From JAOUGY01 sp963785075 (GTDB lineage: Bacteria; Actinomycetota; Acidimicrobiia; Spongiisociales; ZC4RG35), in contig CAWATW010000005.1 of NCBI GenBank assembly GCA_963785075.1, forward strand, positions 1 to 64,000: a stretch of 64,000 nucleotides of DNA, in the 5' to 3' direction. Each line of letters starts with the position of its first letter. Positions within the stretch are counted from its first letter, which is position 1. Positions 36,774 to 44,427 of the stretch are shown one piece after another. The position numbers and the translations under genes are program-made. The notes under the pieces are model-generated. The model saw only the letters and a list, made by a program, of their open reading frames with translations, was not told the origin of the DNA and did no database searches.

Positions 36774-38041
36774 CAGCACCAGGGAGGCTCATCGTTGCCC
36801 TCGCGTTTCTCGCGCTTGTCGCAGGCTGCACCGGACAGGGTGAGCAACCGGACTCGTTCGACGGGCGCGAGGTGAGGGTCTTCGGAAACTACCGCGGCTT
36901 GCAGGCGGAAGACTTCCGCCTTGTGCTCGATGAGTTCACCGCCCGAACCGGAATCAAGGCTTCGTACGTCGGAACTGCGAACTTCGCCGGACGGATCCAA
37001 GAGCGGGTCCGCGACGGCGACCCCCCTGATGTGGCGCTGTTTCCCCAACCCGCAATCCTCGCCGATCTCGCCGAGGATGGATTCATCCAGCCGCTGAGCA
37101 ACGAGACCGAGGCTGCCGTGGAGGCAAACTACCCGGACGGTGTCCTCGAAGTCATGCGCTCAAACGGCACGCTGTATGGCGTGTGGTATCGAGCGAGCGT
37201 CAAGAGCCTCGTGTGGTATCCGCCAGAACGATTCGCCGAACTCGGGTACTCGGTGCCAACGTCGTGGGAGGGTCTCCTGGAGCTCACCGATCGAATGGCC
37301 GACGACGGGCACACGCCTTGGTGCCTCGGAATGGAGGCCTTCGGAGCGACGGGATGGGTCGGGACCGACTGGATCGAGGACATCGTGCTGCGGTTCTACG
37401 GCCCGGCGGTCTACGATCAGTGGGTCGCAGGCGATATCAGCTTCACCGATCCACGTATCCAAGAGGCGTTTCAACGATTCGGAGACATCGCGCTCCGTCC
37501 GGGCTGGGTGGTGGGAGGCACCCGGGGGGTTCTCACCATTCCGGCCATGCGTGCCATCGATCCGATGCTCGACGACCCTCCGGGCTGCCTGATGACCAGA
37601 CAGGGCAGCTTCCAGATCTTCGATCTGCCTCCCGAGACGGCGACCGGCGGGGATCGAGACCTCGACTTCTTCGTGTTGCCCCCGCCCGAATCGGGGTTGG
37701 CTCCCATACTGGCGGCAGGCGAGATCGCCGCTACGTTCACCGGAACCACGGAGGCGCACGAGCTGCTTGCGTTCCTCGCCACCCCCGAGGCTGCCAAACC
37801 CTGGGCGGACGCAGGTGGCTTCACGTCACCGCAGAGCGGGCTCGCCGAGGATCTCTACGCCTCAGATTTCGATCGACGGGTCGCCAACCTGATCGTTGAC
37901 GCCGAAGTGGTCCGATTCGACGGCTCGGATCTGATGCCTCCCGAGGTCGGCACAGGCACTTTCTGGGACGGGGTGGTGGACTACATGTCCGGCTCGCCCC
38001 TTCCAGATGTGCTCCTCAGGATCCAGGACGGATTCCAATGA
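36770..38041 (+). CDS. Sugar-type extracellular solute-binding lipoprotein
   Basis: 423 residues. The lipoprotein signal (LIVALAFLALVAGC, Cys ~20) is followed by a family 1 binding fold: VRVFGNYRGLQAEDFRLVLD, then RDGDPPDVALFPQPAILADL and GVWYRASVKSLVWYPPERF. CLGMEAFGATGWVGTDWIED recalls alpha-glucoside-binding proteins. Normally two permease genes follow, but none is present: downstream is a gene relic and a DUF1697 gene. It overlaps DUF389 by four bases. The ligand is probably a sugar or oligosaccharide (inferred). Confidence 0.85.
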   Translation: MTAPGRLIVALAFLALVAGCTGQGEQPDSFDGREVRVFGNYRGLQAEDFRLVLDEFTARTGIKASYVGTANFAGRIQERVRDGDPPDVALFPQPAILADLAEDGFIQPLSNETEAAVEANYPDGVLEVMRSNGTLYGVWYRASVKSLVWYPPERFAELGYSVPTSWEGLLELTDRMADDGHTPWCLGMEAFGATGWVGTDWIEDIVLRFYGPAVYDQWVAGDISFTDPRIQEAFQRFGDIALRPGWVVGGTRGVLTIPAMRAIDPMLDDPPGCLMTRQGSFQIFDLPPETATGGDRDLDFFVLPPPESGLAPILAAGEIAATFTGTTEAHELLAFLATPEAAKPWADAGGFTSPQSGLAEDLYASDFDRRVANLIVDAEVVRFDGSDLMPPEVGTGTFWDGVVDYMSGSPLPDVLLRIQDGFQ

Positions 38042-38164
38042 TCGTTTGCGCACGGCTCCGACGGTAGTCTCTTCCGCCGGAAGCGAGTATGCCAAAGCCG
38101 ACCCCCCCTTCTTCAGCCTGTCCCAACCGAACCTCAGGGCTTCGGGTACCGCGCCGTCGAAGGT

Positions 38165-38399
38165 CCCCCTTCCCGAGGCGAAGCAACCGGAGCCCGATGG
38201 CCGCACCCATCGAGATCCCAACCGGGACCGACCGCCGATCGGCCAGCCCGAGTCGATCGATCAAGGCCAGCGCTTCGTCGGCCAGCGCCGAGCAGGTGAA
38301 TCGATTCCGAGCACCGATGACGTGGGTCTCTCCGTGGGCGCGAGCATCGGGTAGCCCGCATCGGCCGCTCAGCCCGAGAGCACCTCCGACCACAACTTG
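38165..38399 (-). pseudogene. Relic of an alpha/beta hydrolase gene
   Basis: One minus-strand frame contains PDARAHGETHVIG, then ALADEALALIDRLGLADRRS and VGISMGAAIGLRLLR. That is the oxyanion-side strand, the helix and the G-x-S-x-G nucleophile elbow of an alpha/beta hydrolase. The N-terminal strands, the catalytic Asp region and the His region are missing or scrambled, and no start codon or ribosome site fits. It lies in the 400-base gap between two intact plus-strand genes. Nothing else is seen in that gap. Confidence 0.6.
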
Positions 38400-38444
38400 A
38401 ACGTTGCGTCGATCGCGGACCTTCGCCCGTCTACGCTTGGCGTC

Positions 38445-38954
38445 GTGCCCGTCGTCGTGTTGTTGCGAGGGATGAATCTGGGTAGCCGTCGGATCACCCA
38501 CGACGAGCTGATCGCAGTCTTCTCCGGGGCGGGGTTTGGCGACGTCTCGGCGTATCAAGCGAGCGGCAACGTCATCTTCGGTGAGGCGAACACCGTCGAT
38601 GAATCACAGATCTCGGCGACGTTGGCGACGGCCCTGGGTTACGACGTCGACGTCTTCGTGCGGACGGTCGACGATCTGAAGTCCATCGCGTCGAGTTCGC
38701 CGATCAAGGGTCGGACAGGATCCGCTGGGGGAAAGCCACAAATCGTTTTTCTGACGACGACCAGCGTGGTCGATCTCGGTTCGGTGTTTCCAAGCGACCA
38801 CGAGGTTCATCACATCGGCGCCGAGCTCCATTGGCTCCCTCCAACGCCGTTCAACGAAACCGGGCAGATCCACAAGGCCATGGATAGGGCGTTCGGCCAG
38901 ACGACCGTACGAACCCTGGGAACGATCGAGCGCCTTGCGGCGCGGCTGAGCTGA
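38445..38954 (+). CDS. DUF1697 family protein
   Basis: 169 residues. The opening VVVLLRGMNLGSRRITHDEL, then AYQASGNVIFGEANTVDE and FNETGQIHKAMDRAFGQTTV are diagnostic of DUF1697, a two-domain cytoplasmic family of unknown function. The start is GTG 38445, eight codons shorter than usual only at the N-terminus, with TACGCT (38432-38437) seven bases upstream and no ribosome site: a leaderless start. Confidence 0.88.
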   Translation: MPVVVLLRGMNLGSRRITHDELIAVFSGAGFGDVSAYQASGNVIFGEANTVDESQISATLATALGYDVDVFVRTVDDLKSIASSSPIKGRTGSAGGKPQIVFLTTTSVVDLGSVFPSDHEVHHIGAELHWLPPTPFNETGQIHKAMDRAFGQTTVRTLGTIERLAARLS

Positions 38955-39018
38955 GCGGCCAGCACCAATGATGCGCACCCTCGCAGCCACGGGATTGAAG
39001 CGGGGGCTGCTCGCCTTC

Positions 39019-39046
39019 ACTTTACATAACGACCATTATGGGCGCA
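39019..39046 (-). other. dif: XerCD dif-like recombination site
   Basis: Read on the minus strand, an 11-base left arm TGCGCCCATAA, a 6-base spacer TGGTCG and an 11-base right arm TTATGTAAAGT form the 11-6-11 layout of dif. The left arm matches the E. coli XerC arm (GGTGCGCATAA) at 8 of 11 positions. The right arm matches the XerD arm (TTATGTTAAAT) at 9 of 11. The inner ATAA/TTAT dyad is intact. It lies between genes, as chromosomal dif sites do. If functional, it resolves chromosome dimers at the replication terminus. No xerC or xerD gene is in the window. Confidence 0.65.
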
Positions 39047-39318
39047 TGAACGCACCATCGTGCCCGGCTGGCCGGCCCGGCCCGGGGCGACCGTCGGGCA
39101 TCGGATTGGTCGGAACCGATGAATCGCACCGCGTTTTGGACGACTGGGTGATCCGAGGCCGCTGATGCAGCCACGAGTACCCCCTTCCTCGTGTCTGCTC
39201 GGCGGCCTCTCGGTTCTGCGGTGCGACGGCGGCGGGCAGCCACGAGCATCGGAAGCTGATCGAAGCCTGGCGGCGTCGCCCCTCCACGCCCATCTCCGGG
39301 CAGGGTCTCTCCCCCACA

Positions 39319-39337
39319 TTACGTCACTGTGACGTAA
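39319..39337. promoter_or_regulatory. 19-bp perfect palindrome, 3' side of zinc-ribbon gene
   Basis: TTACGTCAC-T-GTGACGTAA is a perfect dyad with nine-base arms, ending ten bases beyond the stop of the minus-strand zinc-ribbon gene. It is nearly the same as the element over that gene's start. Either an operator or a terminal repeat is possible. Confidence 0.7.
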
Positions 39338-39347
39338 CAAACGACGA

Positions 39348-39710
39348 TCAAGAGCCCACGGCTCTTGGTTCGAACGAGAAGCTTCTGGTGTCGGCCGCAG
39401 CCTCGTACAGGTGCCAGAGTGCCCGGCGGTACTCGTCGGGGTTGGCGCCCGACGCCAGGTCGGTGTCGACGTCCTGCAATGCGGCCTCGATCCGGTAGAT
39501 CAGGTCTCGAAGTTGCTCGAACGACGTGCGGGAGATCAGGACCTCATCGCTGCCGAGTTGGTGATCGGCAGCGAGCTTCCTCGATTCGTATGCGCGCTGG
39601 CGGTGTGACTGCCGGCAGTACACCTGAGGTCGTCCTGGACCATTCACAGCCTCGAACCGTCCCCCGCACCACTTGCAGCGCCGCGGTTCTGACTTGAGTG
39701 GTTGCGTCAC
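39348..39710 (-). CDS. Small zinc-ribbon protein flanked by palindromes
   Basis: 120 residues. An N-terminal zinc knuckle-like segment CKWCGGRFEAVNGPGRPQVY is followed by CRQSHRQRAYESR, giving C-x2-C...C-x3-H ligands, and basic residues suited to nucleic-acid binding. Residues ~55-105 form helices (LISRTSFEQLRDLIYRIEAA). The start is GTG 39710, which lies inside the palindrome at 39702-39720; no Shine-Dalgarno is seen. Autoregulation through the two palindromes is an inference. The family is not recognised by name, though similar zinc ribbons occur in actinobacteria. Confidence 0.7.
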   Translation of the reverse strand: MTQPLKSEPRRCKWCGGRFEAVNGPGRPQVYCRQSHRQRAYESRKLAADHQLGSDEVLISRTSFEQLRDLIYRIEAALQDVDTDLASGANPDEYRRALWHLYEAAADTRSFSFEPRAVGS

Positions 39711-39720
39711 AGTGACGAAA
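39702..39720. promoter_or_regulatory. 19-bp palindrome over the zinc-ribbon gene start
   Basis: TTGCGTCAC-A-GTGACGAAA matches the 39319-39337 element at all but four positions and keeps the GCGTCAC/GTGACG core dyad. It covers the GTG start of the minus-strand gene and lies about 90 bases ahead of the plus-strand S-layer gene, so a bound protein could control both. Confidence 0.65.
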
Positions 39721-39808
39721 GGCTACCGCCCCCGTCGGCGTGAGAGGTGGATTTCGAAACCGAGCCGAAAGTCGCGTTCCGTACATTCGGCCGCGAAAGG
39801 AGGAACAC

Positions 39809-40495
39809 ATGTTCCGATCGAAAGTGATGCGAGTGGTGGTGGCTGTCGCCGTCTTGATGGCCGCTCCGGTGGCCGCGTATGCGATCGACAGGTTCACCGA
39901 TGTGCCGACGTCCAACGTCTTCCACGACGACATCGGATGGCTGGCCGACGCCGGGGTGACGTTGGGGTGCAACCCACCGGACAACGATCAGTTCTGCCCC
40001 TCCGACAATGTGACCCGTGAGCAGATGGCTGCGTTCATGCGGCGCCTCGCCGAGAACCAGGTGGTCGACGCGGCCACCGTGGAGGGGCTGGGTTCAGGGG
40101 ACATCGTGCGGACCGGGGCCACGTTCATGGACGGCGGGGAAACCGTGACGTCCGGTACTGCGATGACCGTGGTCGTCGAAGCACCGGCGCCTGGATTCCT
40201 GTTGATCAACTCGTCGATCCCGGTCTTTGGCAACGCCACCGACGACGTCTCGTTCAACTGTCGTGCGACCCTCGACGGTGCCGACCTCACCCGCGGGCAG
40301 GGTTTTGGACAGTATCCGGCACCTCAGATCCAGGACACGTGCACCGTCACCACCAACGCCGCCGTCGACGCCGGCAGTCACACGGTGACGATCGACGTGG
40401 GCGGGACGGACGCCTTCTTCCAGAGTGGGGCGCTCAACGTGTTGTACGTCGGCGTCGGCGCCGACGGCGAGCCGGTCGACCTCTCGGCCAACTGA
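39809..40495 (+). CDS. Exported protein with one S-layer homology repeat
   Basis: 228 residues. A signal peptide (RVVVAVAVLMAAPVAAYA, cut near residue 25) is followed by one SLH repeat: RFTDVPTSNVFHDDIGWLAD, then GCNPPDNDQFCP and VTREQMAAFMRRLA. The C-terminal 130 residues are a beta-sandwich-like domain with two Cys. The SLH repeat should attach it to the cell wall. AAAGGAGG at 39796-39803 supports ATG 39809. The Cys pair inside the SLH repeat is shared with the larger protein at 51278. Confidence 0.82.
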   Translation: MFRSKVMRVVVAVAVLMAAPVAAYAIDRFTDVPTSNVFHDDIGWLADAGVTLGCNPPDNDQFCPSDNVTREQMAAFMRRLAENQVVDAATVEGLGSGDIVRTGATFMDGGETVTSGTAMTVVVEAPAPGFLLINSSIPVFGNATDDVSFNCRATLDGADLTRGQGFGQYPAPQIQDTCTVTTNAAVDAGSHTVTIDVGGTDAFFQSGALNVLYVGVGADGEPVDLSAN

Positions 40496-40584
40496 ACCCA
40501 CACGTCTGGGTGGGGCGGGTGTCCGATTCGCTCCACCCAGGTTATTCGTTCGCCGACGGGCCGCTACGTCGTAGCGTTGCCGAC

Positions 40585-41468
40585 ATGAACGTCACGATCG
40601 GCACTGTCTCGACGGATCAGCTCGGAGCGGTGGCCACCGCCATCGCAGGCTGGCAACGTCAGCCCGTTACCCACGTCTGCTACCTGTCGATGGAGCCGGA
40701 GGCGATCGCCGGCGATCTCGAGCGTCTCGAGCCGGCCGCACTCGACGCTTCCCTTGCGGCTTGGAGAGGTGAGAAAGTCGTTGGATTCATGGCGGCCGAA
40801 TGGGACACCGCTCCCCCACGCGTGTGGTGGCACGGGCCTTTCGCCGATTCCTCGCTCCCCTGCCATGAGGATCTCACCGACGTGCTGTACGAGCGTCTGA
40901 GGCTATCGATCCCGCGCGAGGTCGTGGAAGAAGAGCTGGCAGTCGACGACCGACACGCGTCGATCGCCGGTTTCGCCGACCGCCACGGGTTCAATCCGGT
41001 GGACGACCCATCGGCAGTTCTCGTGTTGGCCGAGGATGCCCGAGCGTCCTGCGAGACCGTCCCCGGAATCACCGTCGAGTCGATCACCGATCCCGTACGA
41101 CCCGACGTCGTTCGCATCCACGATCAGTTGTTCCCTGGGACCCACACTCCCGGCGCCCGCCTTGCGTCTGCCGAACACCATGAAGTGGTCCTCGTTGCCC
41201 GTGACGGACTCCGAACGGTCGGTTACATCGGAGCCCAGCGCCAGGGTGACGGATCTGGCTACATCGATTTCCTCGGTGTCGACGACGGGTCTCGGGGCGC
41301 GGCATCGGGAGGCTGCTGGTTGTCTCGGCGGTCGACCGCCTGAGGGCGCAGGGGTCTGGTGAGATCTCCCTCACGGTGCGAGCCTCCAACCACACCGCAC
41401 GACGGCTCTACACGACCGTGGGCTTCGAGGAGGAGCGCATCCTCCGGGCATGGCGGAAAGGCTTCTGA
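40585..41468 (+). pseudogene. GNAT acetyltransferase gene with one frameshift
   Basis: The frame from ATG 40585 runs well through VCYLSMEPEAIAGDLERLEP, two GNAT-like halves and YIDFLGVDDGSRG. At about 41292 one base is missing in a run of G: the next frame continues RGIGRLLVVSAVDRLRAQG, then ISLTVRASNHTARRLYTTVG and FEEERILRAW to a TGA at 41466-41468. The acyl-CoA loop R-G-x-G-x-G-R is split by the shift. A TAGCGT box lies seven bases before the ATG. It is a recent pseudogene or a homopolymer reading error. Confidence 0.8.
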
Positions 41469-41528
41469 TCAGAGTGCTGCCGGTGGCATGTTCAAGCTCG
41501 CACGTGCTCCTGCGCGCTCCGCTCCCCG

Positions 41529-42218
41529 CTATGGACGTGGAATGTCGACCGTGCTTCTGGATGCAAGCCTCTGCAAGCGGACGCATGAGCCGTTCGAGCG
41601 TGGCGGCATCGGGAATCGAGCCGTCAGCAGGGGTCCACGTCGCAAACAAGCTGTCCTGTTTCCGTCGGCGTCGGTAGCGCATGGCCAATGGTGACAACCA
41701 GTGCTCCCGACGATCGGAGCTTCGCCTTGCTCGATGGCAAGGTCGAAGGTGCCGGATCCGGCGCTCATTCCGATGGTCAAGAAGTTCTCGCCACTTCCCA
41801 CGTCTTCAACGATGTTGCTGAGAAATCCGAACGTGTCGTATGCGAGTGCGTCGTAGGCGCCGCTGCCTTCCACGTTTGCACTGGTGGACGTCAGGATCCG
41901 GTAGCTGAAGAGGTCCTCGAGCGTGATTGCGCCGTCGAGCGGCTGCCCGCCGCTGCACAGGTCGGCGAGAATCACTCCGCCTCCGCTGCCGGCGCCACTC
42001 GGTTCGGATGCGTCCGTTGCGTCCGTCGCGTCCGTGGCGTCGGTTGTGTCCGGCATCTCGTTGGGCTCGGTCTCATTCGAAGATGCCGATTCACCGGCGG
42101 CGCTGCCGTCCAGGGATTCGACGACGGTGGTCGCACCACCTTCGCTGCCACCCCCGCAGGCCACGGCGCCGAACGCCAGCGCAATCAACCAGCCCACCAC
42201 TTTGAGATCTCTGACCAC
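41529..42218 (-). CDS. Lipoprotein with acidic repeats
   Basis: 229 residues as read. The lipoprotein signal (VVGWLIALAFGAVACGGG) has Cys at about 21. A disordered acidic stretch with tandem TDATDATDATDAS (nine-base repeats) follows. A domain GGVILADLCSGGQPLDGAIT and LTIGMSAGSGTFDLAIEQGE comes next. Beyond about residue 165 the sequence becomes basic and poor in codon bias, while another frame reads DGSIPDAATLERLMRPLAEA, so the C-terminus may be shifted by an indel near 41640-41690. No family is assigned. Confidence 0.6.
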   Translation of the reverse strand: MVRDLKVVGWLIALAFGAVACGGGSEGGATTVVESLDGSAAGESASSNETEPNEMPDTTDATDATDATDASEPSGAGSGGGVILADLCSGGQPLDGAITLEDLFSYRILTSTSANVEGSGAYDALAYDTFGFLSNIVEDVGSGENFLTIGMSAGSGTFDLAIEQGEAPIVGSTGCHHWPCATDADGNRTACLRRGPLLTARFPMPPRSNGSCVRLQRLASRSTVDIPRP

Positions 42219-42279
42219 GTTCGAGTCCGCCTCTCCGGTCGGTTGCCGGAATCTTCTCGTGGTCGAATGATCGGGCGGT

Positions 42280-43104
42280 TCAGACCTGAGGAAGCAGCTG
42301 ATCGAACACGGCCGCCAGCCGATCCGAAGCCTCGGCGGCCGCCTCGATCACCTCATCCGATGAGAGGCGATTGCCGGAGATTCCGGCGGCCAGGTTCGTG
42401 ACGAGCGACATGCCCAGCACGTCCGCCCCCATGTGACGGGCGGCGGTCGCCTCCGGCACCGTGGACATGCCGACCAGCGATGCCCCGAGGCGTCGAGCCA
42501 TCTCCACCTCGGCCGGCGTCTCGAACATCGGCCCGCGCCACCAGAAATAGACCCCCTCCCCCAGTTCCTGGCCGGCCCGGGCAGCAGCTTCGTGGGCCTT
42601 GGAGCGCAACGCCGGCGTGTACACATCGGTCATGTCGGGGAACCTCGGGCCCAGGCGATCATCGTTCTCCCCCGCAAGTGGGCTGAGACCCGCCATGTTG
42701 ATGTGGTCGGTGATCAGGACCAGGTCACCGGGCGCCATTCCCTCTCCGCAGCCACCTGCGGCGTTGGTCAACACCACGGTACGGCACCCGGCCAGGATCG
42801 CAGTTCGCACCGGAAACGTGACCACGTCCATCGGATGACCTTCATAGGCATGTACTCGGCCTGCCAGCAGCAGCACTCGGTTGTCACCCATCTGGACCGA
42901 ATGGGCGGTGCCGGCGTGGCCGACGGCTCCCGGGATCGGGAAACCAGGCAGATCGCGGTACGGGATCGATGTCCTGTCGTCGAAGCGATCCGGATAGGCG
43001 CCGAGCCCCGACCCGAGCACCGCGACCACATCGTGAGATTGGACACCGGTTCGCTCTGCGATGAGACCGGCCGTGCCGGTGAGTCGCTGGAAGAGATCAG
43101 ACAT
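42280..43104 (-). CDS. punA: Purine nucleoside phosphorylase
   Basis: 274 residues, the trimeric PNP class. Marks are VVAVLGSGLGAYPDRF (phosphate loop), AHSVQMGDNRVLLLAGRVHA, YEGHPMDVVTFP, VLTNAAGGCGEGM, and the base-binding region RGPMFETPAEVEMARRLGA with SLVGMSTVPEATAARHMG. It cleaves inosine or guanosine with phosphate to base and ribose 1-phosphate. ATG 43104 overlaps the stop of the upstream DUF305 gene. The neighbouring deaminase at 44428 suggests purine salvage from methylthioadenosine or adenosylhomocysteine. Confidence 0.95.
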   Translation of the reverse strand: MSDLFQRLTGTAGLIAERTGVQSHDVVAVLGSGLGAYPDRFDDRTSIPYRDLPGFPIPGAVGHAGTAHSVQMGDNRVLLLAGRVHAYEGHPMDVVTFPVRTAILAGCRTVVLTNAAGGCGEGMAPGDLVLITDHINMAGLSPLAGENDDRLGPRFPDMTDVYTPALRSKAHEAAARAGQELGEGVYFWWRGPMFETPAEVEMARRLGASLVGMSTVPEATAARHMGADVLGMSLVTNLAAGISGNRLSSDEVIEAAAEASDRLAAVFDQLLPQV

Positions 43105-43649
43105 CACGGCGAGGATAGAGCCGCATGCCGCAGACGGTCACTCGCCCGACGAGAACTCCGGAACATCTCGGAGATCTCACGGCGTTGTGCCTCGATGATC
43201 TCGTCAGCCAGCGTTCGCGCTCGCACATCGGAGATCTGCGCTCGCTCACTGGTGAGAACGGCGATGGAGTGGTGAGGGATCATTGCGCTCATCCGCGACT
43301 CGTCCTGAACCGTCTCCTGGCTGCGAACGAGGACGAGCGCCGCGGCGAACACGACGGCGCTCACGGCGAAGATCGCGATGTTCACCTTCCGGTTGCGATC
43401 CATGCTGAGCATGAAGGCAAGCATGATCACCGTCATGGTCGATCCCATGAGGATGGTCATGTAGAACCTGGTTTCGCTCCAGCGCACATGCGACAGCTGG
43501 TAGGTGTTCAGGTACATGAGGGCGGACATCGCAACCAGGGATGTGGCGATCATGGCGGCGAATCGCCCGTAGCTCATGGACGTTCCGGACTGCCCATCCG
43601 TTGATTCCCGGTCGTGGGTCAGGTCCGTCCGGGTAGCTCCAGCTGTCAC
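43104..43649 (-). CDS. DUF305 membrane protein
   Basis: 181 residues from GTG 43649, which has AGGAGG seven bases upstream. Three membrane helices (FAAMIATSLVAMSALMYL, FYMTILMGSTMTVIMLAFML, VNIAIFAVSAVVFAAALVL) precede a compact DUF305 domain: SRMSAMIPHHSIAVLTSERA and LADEIIEAQRREISEM. The MxxHHxxAI pattern resembles metal-binding four-helix bundles, and copper binding has been proposed for relatives. Its stop overlaps the PNP start by a base pair pattern (ATGA), so they are cotranscribed, though no functional link is evident. Confidence 0.85.
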   Translation of the reverse strand: MTAGATRTDLTHDRESTDGQSGTSMSYGRFAAMIATSLVAMSALMYLNTYQLSHVRWSETRFYMTILMGSTMTVIMLAFMLSMDRNRKVNIAIFAVSAVVFAAALVLVRSQETVQDESRMSAMIPHHSIAVLTSERAQISDVRARTLADEIIEAQRREISEMFRSSRRASDRLRHAALSSP

Positions 43650-43726
43650 GTGGGGTCCTCCTGTTGGTGGGCTCGTGTCGGTCGCTACCCGACACCGGTG
43701 CCCGTCAAACAGAGACTCTTCGCCCC

Positions 43727-44134
43727 TCAGCCGTCGAGCACCGTCTCGCGGGTCGGGCGAGTGAGGATGTAGACGATCCCGACCGTTCCCAACGCCGCGA
43801 CACCGACACGCGCGGGGCCCTCGAGAGCGAGGACTACAGAGCTCGTGACGACCACGACCACCGTGGTGACGGCCACTGCCTTGATCCGGCGCGGAATGCC
43901 AAGTCCGGCTCGATAGTCCGCCAGCATCGTGCCGAACCAGCGATTGGTCATCATCCAGCGGTAGAGGCGTTCGTTCGACATCGAGAACGCCCAGGCCGCC
44001 ACCAACAGGAAGGGCACGCCGGGAAGCCCGGGTATCACGAACCCCGCCAGACCGAGCCCGAGCGTGACCAGACCCAGGGCCATCGCTGCGAGGCGCAACA
44101 TGAGATTCTGATGGGACCGGACCGGGGGCGTCAT
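43727..44134 (-). CDS. DUF454 (YbaN-like) inner membrane protein
   Basis: 135 residues. Helices LAAMALGLVTLGLGLAGF and GLPGVPFLLVAAWAFSMS, then the loop NRWFGTMLADYRAGLGIPRR, then two more helices. GLxGxVIPGLPGxPFLLxAAWxF is the DUF454 hallmark. The role is unknown. A TAGTGT box nine bases ahead of ATG 44134 suggests a leaderless message. Confidence 0.88.
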   Translation of the reverse strand: MTPPVRSHQNLMLRLAAMALGLVTLGLGLAGFVIPGLPGVPFLLVAAWAFSMSNERLYRWMMTNRWFGTMLADYRAGLGIPRRIKAVAVTTVVVVVTSSVVLALEGPARVGVAALGTVGIVYILTRPTRETVLDG

Positions 44135-44244
44135 CGAACGGCAACACTACGCGTGGGGTCGTTTCGACAGCGAGTCGACGCTGTTCAAAGGGGGGCCTTG
44201 ACCACTATCGTGAAGGATCGGTACTTCGACGCCAGGCGGTTGCG

Positions 44245-44415
44245 ATGCGGAAGAGGATCGAGAGCATGTTCGAGCGGTTGCGGGCCCGGTGGCGTGCCCA
44301 CCGCACACCCGTGAGTCTCGAAGACAGGCGAGCCGTCGAACGAGCCATGCGGGACGGACGGCCCGTGAGCACAGATCACATCACCACGGTGATTCGCGGT
44401 TCCGGCATCCATTGA
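44245..44415 (+). CDS. Tiny basic protein, doubtful
   Basis: 56 residues with strong Arg content (RKRIESMFERLRARWRAH) and a tail GRPVSTDHITTVIRGSGIH. Codon third positions favour G/C. No good ribosome site or family match is seen, and an antisense frame covers the same bases. It may be a real small gene between two convergent neighbours. Confidence 0.35.
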   Translation: MRKRIESMFERLRARWRAHRTPVSLEDRRAVERAMRDGRPVSTDHITTVIRGSGIH

Positions 44416-44427
44416 CGTTGCCAAGAG

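Larger units (their letters stand above)
38955..39347. other. Non-coding interval holding dif-like site and palindrome
   Basis: This 393-base stretch carries the dif-like site (39019-39046) and the first 19-bp palindrome (39319-39337), listed separately. An 11-base direct repeat GCAGCCACGAG occurs at 39167 and 39236. Short frames in it lack ribosome sites or family features. Confidence 0.55.

Noticed and set aside
39046..39165. A 39-codon open frame starting inside the dif-like site
   Set aside because: No ribosome site, proline/glycine-rich composition, no resemblance to a protein family.
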